Counted from the first letter of the stretch, positions 35,777 through 47,270 are shown. The stretch: DNA of 64,000 nucleotides from Galeopsis tetrahit (GCA_963675135.1 OY776124.1:3021001-3085000), one strand, 5' to 3'. Made by a program: numbers and translations. Notes: generated by a model from the letters alone, not told the origin.

Positions 35777-36202
35777 TCATCTAAACAAAAAAAAAAAAAC
35801 ATACGCAATGTCAACACGATTATCAGGTATATTTGACAATTGAGTCTGGGATGCAGAAGCATTAACACGATCATCACTGATTGCCAAACTAACGCCCAAA
35901 CTTTGTGAATTATGCATATCAAGTACTAAATTCTTAGACTGTGTAGAACAAACATAAACTTCAACTAATTTTTCCAATGAAATCTGGCAAAATTCAACTA
36001 AACTAACCAAATCAAAATCAGATGATAAAGAACAATTATTTATGCAACCAACAGAATAACATATGCCTATCTTAGAATTCGATAATATGGGCCACATACC
36101 GATTATTTCATTAACAATGTCTTCGAACTTTGAAGATTGTTGAACACGGATCAACTGGGTTTTATCCTCGAATTCGAACTTTAAAATCACAGCATATTCC
36201 AT
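35777..36202 (-). pseudogene. N-terminal fragment of a Mutator-like (MULE) transposase
   Basis: The minus-strand ORF of 141 aa starts at the ATG at 36202. Residues 1-85 have the look of the PB1-like N-terminal domain of plant MuDR-type proteins: an initial basic/hydrophobic strand (AVILKFEFEDKTQLIRV), then GICYSVGCINNCSLSSDFDL and a hydrophobic helix-strand ending in VEVYV. The MULE zinc finger, DDE catalytic domain and SWIM finger that should follow are absent, and the frame ends in a poly-T/AT tract. Upstream on the same strand a TAG/GTATG junction near 36388-36393 could be a donor of a 5' UTR intron. Assignment comes from fold-level resemblance; a host PB1-domain gene fragment is the alternative. 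Confidence 0.45.
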
Positions 36203-36651
36203 CTCTGATTCTGTAAATTAGCTTCTCCAATTAACACGTTCAATAGAACCCTAAATCGCATAATAAAAAACAGGGGAGAATTAGAAAAAATCGAAGATCG
36301 TGTCGGACAGGGTATAAATTGGAATAACAATGAACCAATCGAATTGTCACCTATTGAATCAAAACAAATCGGAATAAAATTGCATACCTAGATAATGTAA
36401 TGGTTCTCGGATGAGATTTAGAAACTCAAAATTAACTCTATTTTGGGTAGTTCGGTGATGATCGCATATCGAAGATGTGATTTGAAGATCGAATTATTGA
36501 TTATCATAGATGGAATTTGCATATGGAATCATTGCATCAAAACAAATGGGATTTTTAGATCGAAGATATTGATTATTGAAGATGGGATTTGTAGCAACAC
36601 TGAATTCGTAACTTCAAAATGGAATGTTTCTGGTATAGAAGATAGCATTGT
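36203..36651. other. Upstream region of the MULE-like fragment
   Basis: Probable leader or intron of the minus-strand fragment. It holds repeated words (ATTATTGAAGATGGGATTTG, TGATTATCATAGATGGAATT). Plus-strand ORFs across it show no motif. Confidence 0.3.
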
Positions 36652-37141
36652 TACCCGTATATGGGCCAAACCAATTCATGAGTTGACCCATATATGGGCC
36701 AAACCAATTCTTGAGTTGGGCCTTCGGAGTTTTTATGTCTGCAAAAAGATAGGCAGGCCCCAAAGACCACCAATTGCCAATTGCCAAATCCGAAGCCGAG
36801 CCGAGCGGGCACGCATGTGGCTCTTAGAAGAGTGTACCCCTTATACATAGTTGAACTCCAATCCTACTTCAATGCTTTTAAACCTCTTCAATGTTTTGTA
36901 GGTTTTCTATGTGGGACAAGTTCCCACACCTCAAACTTCAAGTTGAAGCACTCAACTTCAACAATTAATTTCTCACTCACCTTAACTCGGTTTTGAGATA
37001 TTAAATATACCACGTTCATGTACTCCGCGAGTAGATCGACTATGTCACGTTCGGTTATCTTAATAATTAACGTTTAGTCCTTCTAATTAATTAATTAGAT
37101 AAGGGTGTCAAAACCCAATTAATCCCACATTAATTCCAACA
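36652..37141 (-). mobile_element. Short solo-LTR-like segment
   Basis: Bounded by TGTTACCC on the left and ATTCCAACA on the right, that is TG...CA in either direction with TGTT/AACA ends. It contains a 35 bp tandem duplication (TATATGGGCCAAACCAATTC at about 36657 and 36692). The minus-strand reading (TGTTGGAATTAATGTGGGA) is the more LTR-like. I see no target-site duplication, PBS or polypurine tract. Confidence 0.3.
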
Positions 37142-38030
37142 GTGGATATTGCTGCTGTGAAAGCACGTAAGAAGGCAGCAGCACTTTCGAAAGATAAAGG
37201 AACTGAGAATCAAGATGAGGCTGAGGTTGGCTCAAAGAGTTCATCTGCAAATCCTAGGCAATCCAAGATGGGATTGTCGTCCATTGGTGCATGCCAACCG
37301 CGGTGTAGAGGGGGTGGAGTCATTTTGGGATGAAGAAGATTATGGGCTGGCGTGGAGGAGGTCCCGATCTCTCATAAGTCCCTATGACATGAGCAAATTT
37401 GAATCCAAAACTCATTGCACCTTGATAGAGTCTGTGGCCAATGATTGTGCGCGCGTATGCATTTCTCATACGCAATGCTCTTTCCGTGTTAAAAGTTTAT
37501 TTGCATGCTCCTTTTCTTTTGGGAAATATTTATGTTGTTCTTGTTGCTCTGCAGACGCTAAACATCACGACTTTTCTCGAGAACTAATTAGGGGAGTATC
37601 AGGATAAATTGGTTCGGGCAGAGAATGAGGTGATGCGTCTAACTAAGGAGAATGGTTACCTGGACTATTGTTTGCAGAAGAACGATAAGATCCTGAAGAA
37701 GCAGAGGTTGGAGCTCGATGTTGAGTGCTCAGCTGGGACTTCGTTCTTGCAGTCTGAAGATGGGAGACGTCACATAGTGAACTTGGTGAGGTCTGGTGTG
37801 GATGAATTCAAGAAGAGTGCTGCATTCAAGGAACTTGTGATGGACCGGGCTATGAGCGTTTATGAAGATACTATGAAGGAGCGCCAGAATTTGTTGCGCA
37901 AATCGGGATGCGTACTGAGGACATCATTCAGTTAATTGCTTCACAAGATGATGATGAGAAGGATGCGGAGAGGGAGAAGAGGGCGAGGGAAAGAATTGTG
38001 ATGGAATTCGAAGATGAAGATTACTGGTGA
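37142..38030 (+). pseudogene. Broken gag-like or transposon-associated gene with one intron
   Basis: Coding-like blocks in three frames. The first, from 37142, is basic and Ala/Lys-rich (VKARKKAAALSKDKG). A block about 37290-37455 contains ESFWDEEDYGLAWRRSR. A likely intron runs from GTATGCATTT (about 37456) to a pyrimidine tract ending GCTCTGCAG (about 37553). After it a coiled-coil region (MVRAENEVMRLTKENGYLDY) continues from 37609 to 37935, with an in-frame TAA before it, and a final acidic tail (MEFEDEDYW) is reached only after another frameshift near 37890, ending at the TGA at 38028-38030. The layout resembles the C-terminal part of plant 'putative gypsy-type transposon' or gag-related proteins. 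I am not sure of the family. Confidence 0.4.
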
Positions 38031-38136
38031 TTTATTGTAGGAATGTAGTAGTACTTGAGTCTTGTCCTGCCTTTTGGATGTTTAAATTTTAATTCTACTT
38101 GCATCTTTCAATTTACTATTTTGTTTTCATTATCAG

Positions 38137-38704
38137 CAGTGACGGACCTAGAAAATTTCGGTAGGGGGGCCCGATTAACATTATTATAAAAATAAAATAA
38201 TACGTACACATTATTTTCATCAAAATTTCACATTATAAAATTGTCAATACGTTACATTTCATTAAATTAATTAAATTGATCGAATAAGTTGACTTTTGCT
38301 ATGTTTTGGTAGAAGTTAATACTCCATCTGTTCCGTGATAACTTGCACATTTTAACCTATTCACTTTTTAAAAAAAAAAATTGAATTTAGTGGTGTAGAG
38401 TCAAATAAAAAAGCATATTATTTTGAGTGATTTGATAAGGTGTGAGGAGGATTTAGTAGGACGTAAAATAGATTTAGTGAAATGTAGGATAAAATGTAGA
38501 CTCAATGAGTGACGATTTTTAAATAAAATAATGTTCGAATATATATTAATTTTGTGGATTATTTTTATATTAAGAGTGTTCAAATAATTATATAACGTAG
38601 TATTAATTTTAATATGTGTGAAATTACCAAAATACCCCTAACGAATTTACAAAATTAGTGGGGGGCCCACGGGCCCCCCTGGGCACTGAGTAGGTCCGCC
38701 ACTG
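38137..38704. mobile_element. hAT-type MITE, 568 bp, with 8 bp target duplication
   Basis: The terminal inverted repeats CAGTGACGGACCTA and TAGGTCCGCCACTG differ at one base. They are flanked by the direct repeat ATTATCAG at 38129-38136 and 38705-38712. An 8 bp duplication with CAGTG-type ends fits the hAT superfamily. There is no transposase, so it is non-autonomous. A second element is nested inside. Confidence 0.9.
38319..38607. mobile_element. Stowaway-like element nested in the hAT MITE
   Basis: It begins TACTCCATCTGTTCCGTGATA. Its body (AATGAGTGACGATTTTTAAA, ATTAATTTTGTGG, TTTTTATATTAAGAGTG) is clearly related to the element at 42872-43155. The right terminus is not sharp. Confidence 0.5.
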
Positions 38705-38712
38705 ATTATCAG

Positions 38713-39266
38713 CAATGTCAACATGATCTTATGAGGAACAAATAGTTCCAAATCACGTCCTGTTGCGGATCCCCAATTTTTCTCATTCTTTCTGTTTTTC
38801 GGAACCGGATCACCTCATGTATTGGAGGTTCCCGTGTGAGAGAATTGGTAATCAATCACCGTTAATGAGGTGTTGATCCCACTCTGATACCATTCTATCA
38901 CGCCCCAAATTTAAAAATAGTGATTTTTAAAAAAGTAGTTAAAATAACTTTGAACGCTCTAAATAATTTAATATTAAAATTATAACGGTGAAATAAAGGG
39001 ACGTAACGGCTAACATAATTAAAATCACATTAAAGTATTGCAGCGGAAACGATTATAATATAATTAAGAAGTTCACGACTAACTCGTTAACCAAAGTATT
39101 TATCGTCTTCCATCACCACTCCTCGCCGTCAAATTCTTCAACCTGAAACTGTAAATTGTTGAGGGTGAGCATGCAAGCACACTTAGTGGGATTTAAGTCA
39201 TTCAATACTTAATATTAAAAATAAATAATCAAGTCATTTCAACTTAGTAAATAATATTCACATTGC
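38713..39266 (-). mobile_element. Ty3-gypsy-like 5' LTR end with PBS, minus strand
   Basis: On the minus strand TTTGGGGCGTGATAG is followed by TGGTATCAGAGT (plus coordinates 38881-38892), a near match to the primer-binding site for initiator tRNA-Met. The LTR side (38896 rightward) carries GCAGCGGAAAC and GGTGAGCATGCAAGCACACT, words common in plant chromovirus (Tekay-type) LTRs. The internal part is only about 170 bp, cut by the hAT MITE region. The far LTR end is unclear. Confidence 0.5.
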
Positions 39267-39480
39267 CACATATACTTTGCCATTGATTCCTTGCCAACTT
39301 TGTCATTGCAACCCTGTCAATAGATAATAAATTTTGCCACAAACTCTGCCAATATATAAACTTTGTCAATATACAAACTTTGCAATATACAAATCTGCCA
39401 ATATATACTTTGCCACAAACTTTGTCAATATATACAAACTTTAATTTGTTAATATACAAACTTTGCCAATAGACATATAA
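39267..39480. repeat. Degenerate AT-rich minisatellite
   Basis: About a dozen imperfect copies of a 16-22 bp word resembling AAACTTTGCCAATATACA. Short minus-strand ORFs here are repeat artefacts. Confidence 0.75.
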
Positions 39481-39695
39481 ATGAATTCACATAGAAAACA
39501 ATTAACTCAAATCATTTATCTAAAACATTAAATGAAAAATAACAAATGCATCAGAGCTCAACCAACCATTGTAGAGATAAAACAATTAAAAATACACCTT
39601 GATAGATGAACGTGAAAATGATACGTAAAAAGCCTCTTACGATTTAGTTCACGTAATTGTTGTTGCCTATCTGTCACGTACATAGAATAATAAAC
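39481..39695. other. AT-rich spacer
   Basis: Probably the remainder of the LTR to its left; no gene is seen. Confidence 0.3.
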
Positions 39696-41663
39696 TTGGT
39701 AAAATGCAAATTAATTTGGTCCCAAGATAATTTTTTAAAAACAATTTTGGTCCCACATTCTTTTTTGGTTCCATTTTTTTACAAAAATGGTCTCAACCCT
39801 TAAATACTTAACTGTTTCCGTTAAATGATATTGCATGGTCTCAAAGCAAAAAAAAAAAAAAAAGAGAGAGAGAGAAAAATGACACATTGTACATTTTTTC
39901 AAATCAAATAATAATTTGTGTAAATTTGAAAAAAAACATATAGATAATAATTCATATCAAATTTAAAAATTAAAAATTTCAAACTAATTAATATTTTATG
40001 TAAAATTTGTTAAAGAATTTCAATAATTAAAATTTGAAGATATTATTTTTTTTATTTATAAAATCATAAAAATTTATCATATATATATTTTTTTAAATAT
40101 CCAATAGTTTTTAAAACATAAATTTTGAAGAATTCAAATTAAAAATTAATTCCATTAAAATTTTAAACTAAAGATAAAAAATGTATACATATATCTATCA
40201 TTAACCCTGCTTTTCTCTCCATCATTGACAGAATATCGGAAGTCAATCTTCCAAAAATTAATTTTACATATTAAGCTTTCTCAAACAAAATAATCATCCT
40301 TTCAAAATCAAATCGGTAGATTTGGTTTTAAATTTTTTTAGAATATATCTCAAAATTGCAAAATTCGGTTCAAGCAATACTACATCTCGAACCCATGGTG
40401 ATCACCGACACACACCACCAGCCCCAACAGAGGAAATAATAAATGACATTCAATTTCAGTGAATGCGATTTGTGTGCTTCTATTTGGGGGGTTTAAGTGA
40501 GGGTTTATGATTTGTTGAATTTAAGTGAGAGTTTGCGATTTGTAGGGGTGAAAACGGATCGGATATTTCCCGATCAATCCGGAACCGTATCCGGTCGGAT
40601 ACGAATTCGGTATAAAAATTTAGTATCCGGGCGGATTCGGATATGGATAGTTGACTTCGTATTCGGAATACATAATATCCGACCGTATTCGAGTTTTCCC
40701 ATATTTTATCGGATATTATCCGGATAATAAATCCGGATACCCGGATTTTTTAATATATTTTATTTTATATTTTATATTAATTTTATTAAAGCTGTATTAT
40801 AACATTATTGGGCCTTATTAAAAACTAAAAAGCCTAAACCCTCACCCCCAGCGTCCGCCGCCCACTCCTCCTTCCCTTCCTTTTTTGGCCCCTGCACGGC
40901 TGCACCCCCAGCCCCGACCCCCGTCGTCGACCGCCCGTCCCAGCCCCCATCTTGACGTCGCTGCCACTCTGCATCCCGAGCCCCGATTAGATTCAGAGAA
41001 AATTTAAGGTGTTTGTTGATTTCATGTTTGTTGATTTTTTATGTGTTTCAAACACATTTTGATGATTTCCATTTGAAATATATTATCCGATTATAGTTAT
41101 TCGAATCCGGCCCGGATTCGTCCGATATCCGTTCCGTATCCGTATACCGAATATTCCGAATTCGTATCCGAATCCGGCTTTTCCGTATCCGACTCCGAAT
41201 TCGAGAAAAAAATATGGTTTATGATACGGTATAAGCATTATCCGTCCGTATCCGATCCGTTTTCACCCCTAGCGATTTGGGAATACTTAATAGTGTTTCG
41301 ACTTCAATTTTTCTGAATTTTCAAGTTGGATTTGTGTGGTTTTATTTGGGGGAGAATTTTTAGGGATTTTTTAGAATTAGATATGATTTTGAAGCATTTG
41401 ATTGAAACAGAGCATTTGGAAATTTTGTTTTAGAAGGTAAAATCTTGTGGGACCTTTTTCGTACAAAATGTGACCTTTTTCGTTAGCACGAATCTCTTGG
41501 GACCAACTCTGCATTTCCCATTTTTACATTAATGGCGTGTGTGCCTCGCGCTCACAAATCAGTAAGTTTTTGACGAAAAAATCTCGTGGGACTTTTTTTG
41601 TTCAAAATGGGACCATTTTCGTGAGTAGAAATTCTCTTGGGACCATATTTGCATTTTACCCAA
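39696..41663. mobile_element. Inverted-repeat element containing a nested hAT MITE
   Basis: The left end TTGGTAAAATGCAAATTAAT and the reverse complement of the right end, TTGGGTAAAATGCAAATATG, match, and both continue GGTCCCAAGA. The right third holds a degenerate internal duplication of the terminal sequence (TCTCTTGGGACCA near 41490 and 41630). A (A)n(GA)n tract lies at about 39848-39875. No transposase. No clear target duplication. The hAT MITE at 40543-41271 sits inside. Confidence 0.6.
40543..41271. mobile_element. hAT-type MITE, 729 bp, with 8 bp target duplication
   Basis: The ends TAGGGGTGAAAACGGATCGG and TATCCGATCCGTTTTCACCCCTA (its inverse) are flanked by GCGATTTG at 40535-40542 and 41272-41279. 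Subterminal DNA is packed with TCCGGAT/ATCCGTAT words on both sides. The centre (about 40845-40990) is an unusually C-rich tract unlike the rest of the element. No transposase ORF. Confidence 0.92.
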
Positions 41664-41705
41664 TAACAAAATGGTCTAATTTCTTATTAGCTAAACATTG
41701 AGCTA

Positions 41706-42796
41706 GAGAAAAATTCATTTTACGTCCTGTAACTTAGGCCTAATCCAATTTATATCCTTTAAGTTTTCACTTTTTCGATTTACGTCCTTTCTGGTCCAAT
41801 TTACGTCCTTTTCGCCGGAAAATTTTCAAACTCACCGGAATGTGAGGAATAAATTGGGATTCCGGCCAAATAGTCCAATTTACGTCCTTTAACTTTGAAA
41901 TTTTTAAAATTTTAATAAATAATTTTTCTAAAAATATCTTTAAATTTTTTAAAATATTATTAAAAATCCGAAAACATCATTAAAATTAAAAAATATAAAA
42001 TGTGTAAAATAAAATTCCAAATATCTTATTTAATTTTTTTAAAATTTCATTAAAAATTATAGATCGAATGTGTAAAATAAAAAAAAATTTACAATTGAAA
42101 AAATAAAAAATGTTTAACTTAAAATTCAAAATTCAAAAATCTTATTAAAATTTTTAAAAATTTCATTATAAATTCTAAAAATCTCTTTAATTTTTAAAAA
42201 ATGTGTAGATTAAATATTAAAAATTCTAAAAACCCAATAATAATAATAAAAATCAGACTTGATTCGAACTCATACGCCATTAAAGTTTTTCTCGAACTCC
42301 TAATTTTTTTTGGATTCCACGCCTTGATTTATTGTAGAACCGTGTCAAATTCATTTTAATGAGGTTTTTAGAATTGTATAATTTTTAATTTTATTTTAAA
42401 TATTTTAATTTATAGATTTTTTTTATTTAGAATTTTATGTTTTTATGAGATTTTTAGAAATTTTTTATTTTTACTTTACAAATTTTTAAAATTTTTAGAA
42501 TTGTAGATTTTTTAATTTTTTTAAGAATTTTTTTTTCATATTTTACACAGTTTATAAATTTTAATGATATTTTTAATTTTTTTCAGAATTTTTTAATTAT
42601 TAATTTCTAATTTTTAAACTTAAAGGACATAAATTGGACTATTTGACCGGAATTCCAATTTTTCGGCGAAAAGGACATAAATTGGACCTAAAAGGACATA
42701 AATTGGACACTCTAGGACGAAAATTGAAAAAGTGAAAACGTAAAGGATATAAACTGGATTAGACCTAAGTTACAGGACGTAAAATGAAATTTTCTC
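41706..42796. mobile_element. Mutator-like MITE, 1091 bp, long TIRs and 10 bp target duplication
   Basis: Arms of about 85 bp (GAGAAAAATTCATTTTACGT at left; the inverse of ACGTAAAATGAAATTTTCTC at right) are almost perfectly complementary. They are flanked by CATTGAGCTA at 41696-41705 and 42797-42806. Long TIRs starting with G plus a 9-10 bp duplication fit Mutator-like elements. The centre is AT-rich, self-complementary and non-coding. Confidence 0.88.
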
Positions 42797-42871
42797 CATT
42801 GAGCTATATAGAATAACTAAAAGAACTAAAAGGCCAAATGCATATGGTTCGTATAGCCAATATCTAATGTA

Positions 42872-43155
42872 GTGCTTCCTCCGTTCCAGGATTATTTCCA
42901 CGGTTTGACCGACACAATTTATAAGAAAAAAGTATTTAGTGGTTAGTGATGTAAGATAAATGAGGGGTATTTTAGGTGATTAATTTGATGAGGTGTAAAG
43001 TAAAATGTAGGTAAAAAATGAGTGACAATTTTGAAAATAAAATAATGTTGAGAGGATATTAATTTTATGGGGTATTTTTATATTAAGAGTACGTATGTAA
43101 ATAATTGTGAATGTTCCAATAAAAAAAATGTACAAATAATCATGGAACGGGAGAG
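42872..43155. mobile_element. Stowaway-like MITE, about 284 bp
   Basis: The left end GTGCTTCCTCCGTTCCAGG and right end CATGGAACGGGAGAG are inverted copies (CTCCGTTCC/GGAACGGGAG) that continue into ATTATTT/AAATAAT. Both sides carry TA. No ORF. It is related to the copy at 38319. Confidence 0.65.
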
Positions 43156-43692
43156 TAATATATATATGACGTGAGAGAGAGGAGATGGGAGACCTGTTAC
43201 AACAATCAATACTATCAACCATTAATTCTCATAAATAAAAAACGCATGCATGAAAGAAATTGGAGGGTCAAAAGTAATTAAAAATAGTTTTAAGAGAGTT
43301 ATGATAATATTTATAAGAAAATCATTTGATACAATGATATTAAACACACAAGCACACACGCATATATTATATATATATATATATTATAATTTTCTTTTGT
43401 CAATAACATTTATTAGATTAATTTTTATTATTATAAAATACTAGGATATTACAATTTGAGACGGTTTTGTAGTCAATCAAGGCGTGGGGCTTCCACTAAA
43501 ACTCAACGACGAGTGGAAAAATTTCATGGGACCCAAAATTCTCAGAAGCTCAAGCAAAGTATTAATGACGGACAAGTCTAAATCAGGTGAAATTTTTAAT
43601 GAAATATTAATAATTTTTATTATTCTTATAAGATTTTAGAATTTATAATTTCTAATCTAAACCTTTATAAGTGGACGTAAGAAGTACTCCAA
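43156..43692. other. AT-rich spacer with a (TA)n tract
   Basis: A TA-dinucleotide run lies at about 43363-43387. No gene is supported. Confidence 0.5.
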
Positions 43693-43983
43693 TACTTCAT
43701 TCGTCTCACAATAACTTTCACACTTTTCTTTTCAGAACGTTCCACAATAAATTTCATACCCTTTAAATGAAAAGTCCTTTATAAACTTCACCCTCACAAC
43801 ATTCTTAAATTTACACAAATGTCATTACTTTTTTCTCCACACATGCATAAAAGTCAACTCTTTTTTTTTTATACACAAAGTTTTACAAAATAACACCTCA
43901 AAACTTCATTTATTATTATACTTTCAATTCTTAATATACGTGTTCATCTACCTATGAAAATTAATATGAGACCGAGGGAGTAC
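43693..43983. mobile_element. MITE with TACTTCATTCGTCTCA ends
   Basis: The left end TACTTCATTCGTCTCA and the right end TGAGACCGAGGGAGTA are inverted copies. The body of about 290 bp is AT-rich and non-coding. This is typical of Stowaway/Tc1-mariner-type MITEs, which duplicate TA. Confidence 0.65.
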
Positions 43984-44724
43984 TTTATTACTTGCACCCT
44001 AAAAAAATTTGTAAAAATGATTTAAAGATGGAAGTAGACTATTTTGATTAATATTGAAATCTTGAAGAAAGAAACACTTGAGTGCCTCTAGTCTAGTCTT
44101 GTCTAATGTCTAGTCTACTAAACTTTGAGATTTCAATTATAAAACCTCGCATGCATCGTCTTCTTCTACATGGTAGGGATTGACCAATTATATCTAATCC
44201 GTGGTGACATGTTTCGTTCTTGTGTTAAACAGAGCGGTTTTTTTTTTTTTTTTTGTGCATGTATTTTTCGGTTTCAAGTCGATTTAGGTGAAAATTGAAA
44301 AAATTAAATTAGAGACTGGATGAGGACTTTAAAATTTTCCCTGTCGAGATTTAATGGGACGAATTCGGGGATGAAAATTTCCTGTCGGGATCGGGGAAGG
44401 CATAAACCGGCCCTGCAACATTACCACTCCTACTTCACAGTAGTAGTCTCCTAGAGAAAAGGAGGATTGAAATTACTTGTAATAATTAATGGATTGAAAA
44501 GAGTCTACCATTATTACAAGTCAGAGAATGCACTCGAGTGCATATCCTTTAAATAATTCACTATATATGTTTAAATTTAAAAATAATGAGAATGAAATAA
44601 ATAAAACGAAAGGTCGCCAAAGTTATATCAAGATTTGAATTTTGACGGACGCTTCACTTGCTCTCTACTCTTGTATATATATAACCGATGGTATTTTGCA
44701 AACACTCCCAAATGTTCACTGGCC
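43984..44724. other. Intergenic spacer
   Basis: AT-rich, with a long T tract near 44240-44258. No ORF or repeat boundary is supported. Confidence 0.5.
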
Positions 44725-45099
44725 TAATGGCCTTTGTAAGCATCTCTGAAATTCATTCCTTACTCAAGTTATTGCGTTCAAGCCTTGGACATGGCGCCCA
44801 GAATGTAAACACCTCCGCTTCCTCAACTTTCAAACCATTCATCAAATCTTCGTCTTCATCCTCGTCTTTATCTTCATCTCATTCTCATCTTCTACATCAT
44901 CTTCATTTTCATTAACGACTATCGTCTCGACTTCAAGCTTAATGAAGAACATATCAAGATCATCGTCATTAATATTGGAGGGAATCATTTCCGGGATTTC
45001 AAGGGCGTGGGCTTCCTAGGCATGACAGTAATCGTCGACGTGCTCGTAGCAATCCATTAGATCAGAGGGTGAATATTGACATTGAACTTTAGGGTTCAT
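44725..45099 (-). pseudogene. Acidic coding remnant of unknown family, minus strand
   Basis: From the ATG at 45099 the minus strand reads MNPKVQCQYSPSDLMDCYEH before a stop. The same frame then continues with EAHALEIPEMIPSNINDDDL and a run of Asp/Glu-rich residues to about 44840. A different frame then offers EDLMNGLKVEEAEVFTFWAP. The codon-like content across about 370 bp, broken by one stop and one shift, suggests a decayed gene or processed copy. I do not recognise it. The plus-strand ORF over the same bases is its shadow. Confidence 0.35.
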
Positions 45100-45112
45100 G
45101 CATACAACATAG

Positions 45113-45543
45113 CCTTATGGATGTTTACTTTGGGCTTTGAGTGGTTTTAAAAATCGAGTTTTTAAAATCCTGCTTTTTAAAATAGTAATATGAGTGTTTC
45201 TTTTGGGTTTTGTAATTATGGGGAATTTAACTTTATGTCAAATCAAGTTGTAAGACTGAATGAGTTTGTATTATTATATTATTGTTTGGTGAGATTATAA
45301 TGATTAGTTAATTGTGTAATGATTAAATGTGTTATATTATTATAATATTATTATATTATTGTTGAGAAAGAATATATATAATGATTGGAGTGATATTATA
45401 TAGATATGTCAAATCAATATGTTTGATACGAGTGGTTTTGAGTGGATTTTGAAAATCGATTTTTAAATCTCAAAGTAAAACGAGTTTTGGATCTCGAAAT
45501 CCAAAACCTAGTTTTTAAAACAAAAAATAAACATAGCCTTAGG
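45113..45543. mobile_element. MITE-like element, about 430 bp
   Basis: The left end CCTTATGGATGTTTACTTTG and the inverse of the right end, CCTAAGGCTATGTTTATTTT, are alike. Internally, TGAGTGGTTTTAAAAATCGA and a further copy near 45428 are repeated. No target duplication is seen. Confidence 0.4.
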
Positions 45544-45927
45544 GTATGTTTGTAAATAACATGATTGATTCAAAATGATTAAAATTGATTTTTGAAATAA
45601 AATTTAAAGTTAATAGTGTTTTAAAATTAACCACTTTTAATCAATTTTGTATATGTTGTGTTGTTTACCAAACAAATCACTTTTTTATAAATTTACAAAA
45701 AACGAGTATTTAATTGTGAGGGCAAAATTAATTGTAAAATTGATTATTGCAATTATGAGAAGCACATAGAAGCTATTAAAAGTAGGTGGAGGAGTGCTTC
45801 ATCAAAATCACTTTTAATAAATTAACTTAATCAATTGATTGTGTTTGCAAATTGCAAACACTCCAAAAGTGATTCTATTTGAATAAAAAATGTTTTTAAG
45901 CGGATACTCATGTTTGTAAACACTCAC
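45544..45927. mobile_element. MITE-like element, about 385 bp
   Basis: The left end GTATGTTTGTAAATAACATG and the inverse of the right end, GTGAGTGTTTACAAACATGA, match approximately. The interior has repeated AATTGATT words. It abuts the preceding element. Confidence 0.4.
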
Positions 45928-46096
45928 TTAAATTAATATGAACAATTTAAAAACAAGTTGCACAAATTCATAAATTTCCTATAGGCTAATGGCTATGTCC
46001 ATTTATTTTGTTTTCGATTTTTTTAGTAGTTAAAAAAAGTTGCATATAGTGCTCATTTTTTACCCTAAATTTTAGAGACTGGACGTTTGTATTTCA
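45928..46096. other. AT-rich spacer
   Basis: Nothing identifiable. Confidence 0.4.
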
Positions 46097-46323
46097 ATAA
46101 AGATGCGCATTTTCAGTACAATTCCTCTAACAGTACTTCATTCCATTCATTGTACCACATTAATTCTTCCATCAACAAATCAACATTAATCCCTATACCA
46201 AACTTTAATTAATATCAACAATATTTAAAATAGTGGGAAAAGGGTCGTAATTGCAATTACTTGACACTTGAGTATCACAGGGAGTGACCCTTCATCTTCG
46301 TTGTGAAAAATGCGCATCTTTAT
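46097..46323. repeat. Inverted-repeat segment with 19 bp arms
   Basis: ATAAAGATGCGCATTTTCA at 46097-46115 faces TGAAAAATGCGCATCTTTAT at 46304-46323. It may be a small MITE; no target duplication is visible. Confidence 0.4.
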
Positions 46324-46672
46324 CAGTTTAATACTGCCAAAATAATTAAAAATTGGGCCGTTTCATTTGGATTTTAAAATGATTGAAGGTTACGTACATT
46401 AAAATTGAAGGTTACAAAAAAATAGTGTTGTGACAGTTTTGATCCAGCTTGAATTATCATTAAATCTGAATTTATTTTGACAGTTTTGGTCCTGCGGCAG
46501 TTTTTGTCAAAGGCATTAGTGCCTCAATAAATTCACTTTTATCTTGTTCCTTTGGCACTCCGGTGATATATTTTGGACAACTTCTCGGTTCGCCGTAATC
46601 AAAATACTTGTGCTAGTATTTTTGCTATTTAATCGTTGTATTCTGGGAAACAAACGTCCTAATAGTCACTAG

Positions 46673-47270
46673 CACCGAAAGTGAAGGACGAATATTGTTT
46701 TAAGAAAATTGTGTTTACACAAGCCTCGATTCTTCGTTTTCTAAAAAGTGATTTTAGCCATCTACGGTGCATTTTTTCTAACATTTATAGCTAGGCATCA
46801 AAGTATCACCACGAATACTTCATTTGAGCATTACAAATGAACACCGAAAGTGAAGGACGAATATTGTTTTAAGAAAATTGTGTTTACACAAGCCTCGATT
46901 CTTCGTTTTCTAAAAAGTGATTTTAGCCATCTACGGTGCATTTTTTCTAACATTTATAGCTAGGCATCAAAGTATCACCACGAATACTTCATTTGAGCAT
47001 TACAAATGAATTAGCGATGTGGCACTAAAAGGGAACACAAATAAGCTGCATTACAAATGAACACCGAAAGTGAAGGACGAATATTGTTTTAAGAAAATTG
47101 TGTTTACACAAGCCTCGATTCTTCGTTTTCTAAAAAGTGATTTTAGCCATCTTCGGTGCATTTTTTCTAACATTTATAGCTAGGCATCAAAGTATCACCA
47201 CGAATACTTCATTTGAGCATTACAAATGAATTAGCGATGTGGCACTAAAAGGGAACACAAATAAGCTACG
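46673..47270. repeat. Three-copy tandem repeat (169 and 220 bp spacing)
   Basis: CACCGAAAGTGAAGGACGAA starts copies at 46673, 46842 and 47062. The second and third extend further, adding TTAGCGATGTGGCACTAAAA and GGGAACACAAATAAGCT. The copies are nearly identical, so duplication is recent. No ORF. Confidence 0.92.

Noticed and set aside
36443..36850. 135 aa plus-strand ORF
   Set aside because: It spans the leader of the MULE-like fragment and an LTR-like segment with a 35 bp duplication; composition and context do not support a gene.
44688..44915. 75 aa plus-strand ORF ending in Ser-rich repeats
   Set aside because: It is the antisense of an Asp/Glu-coding low-complexity stretch on the minus strand.
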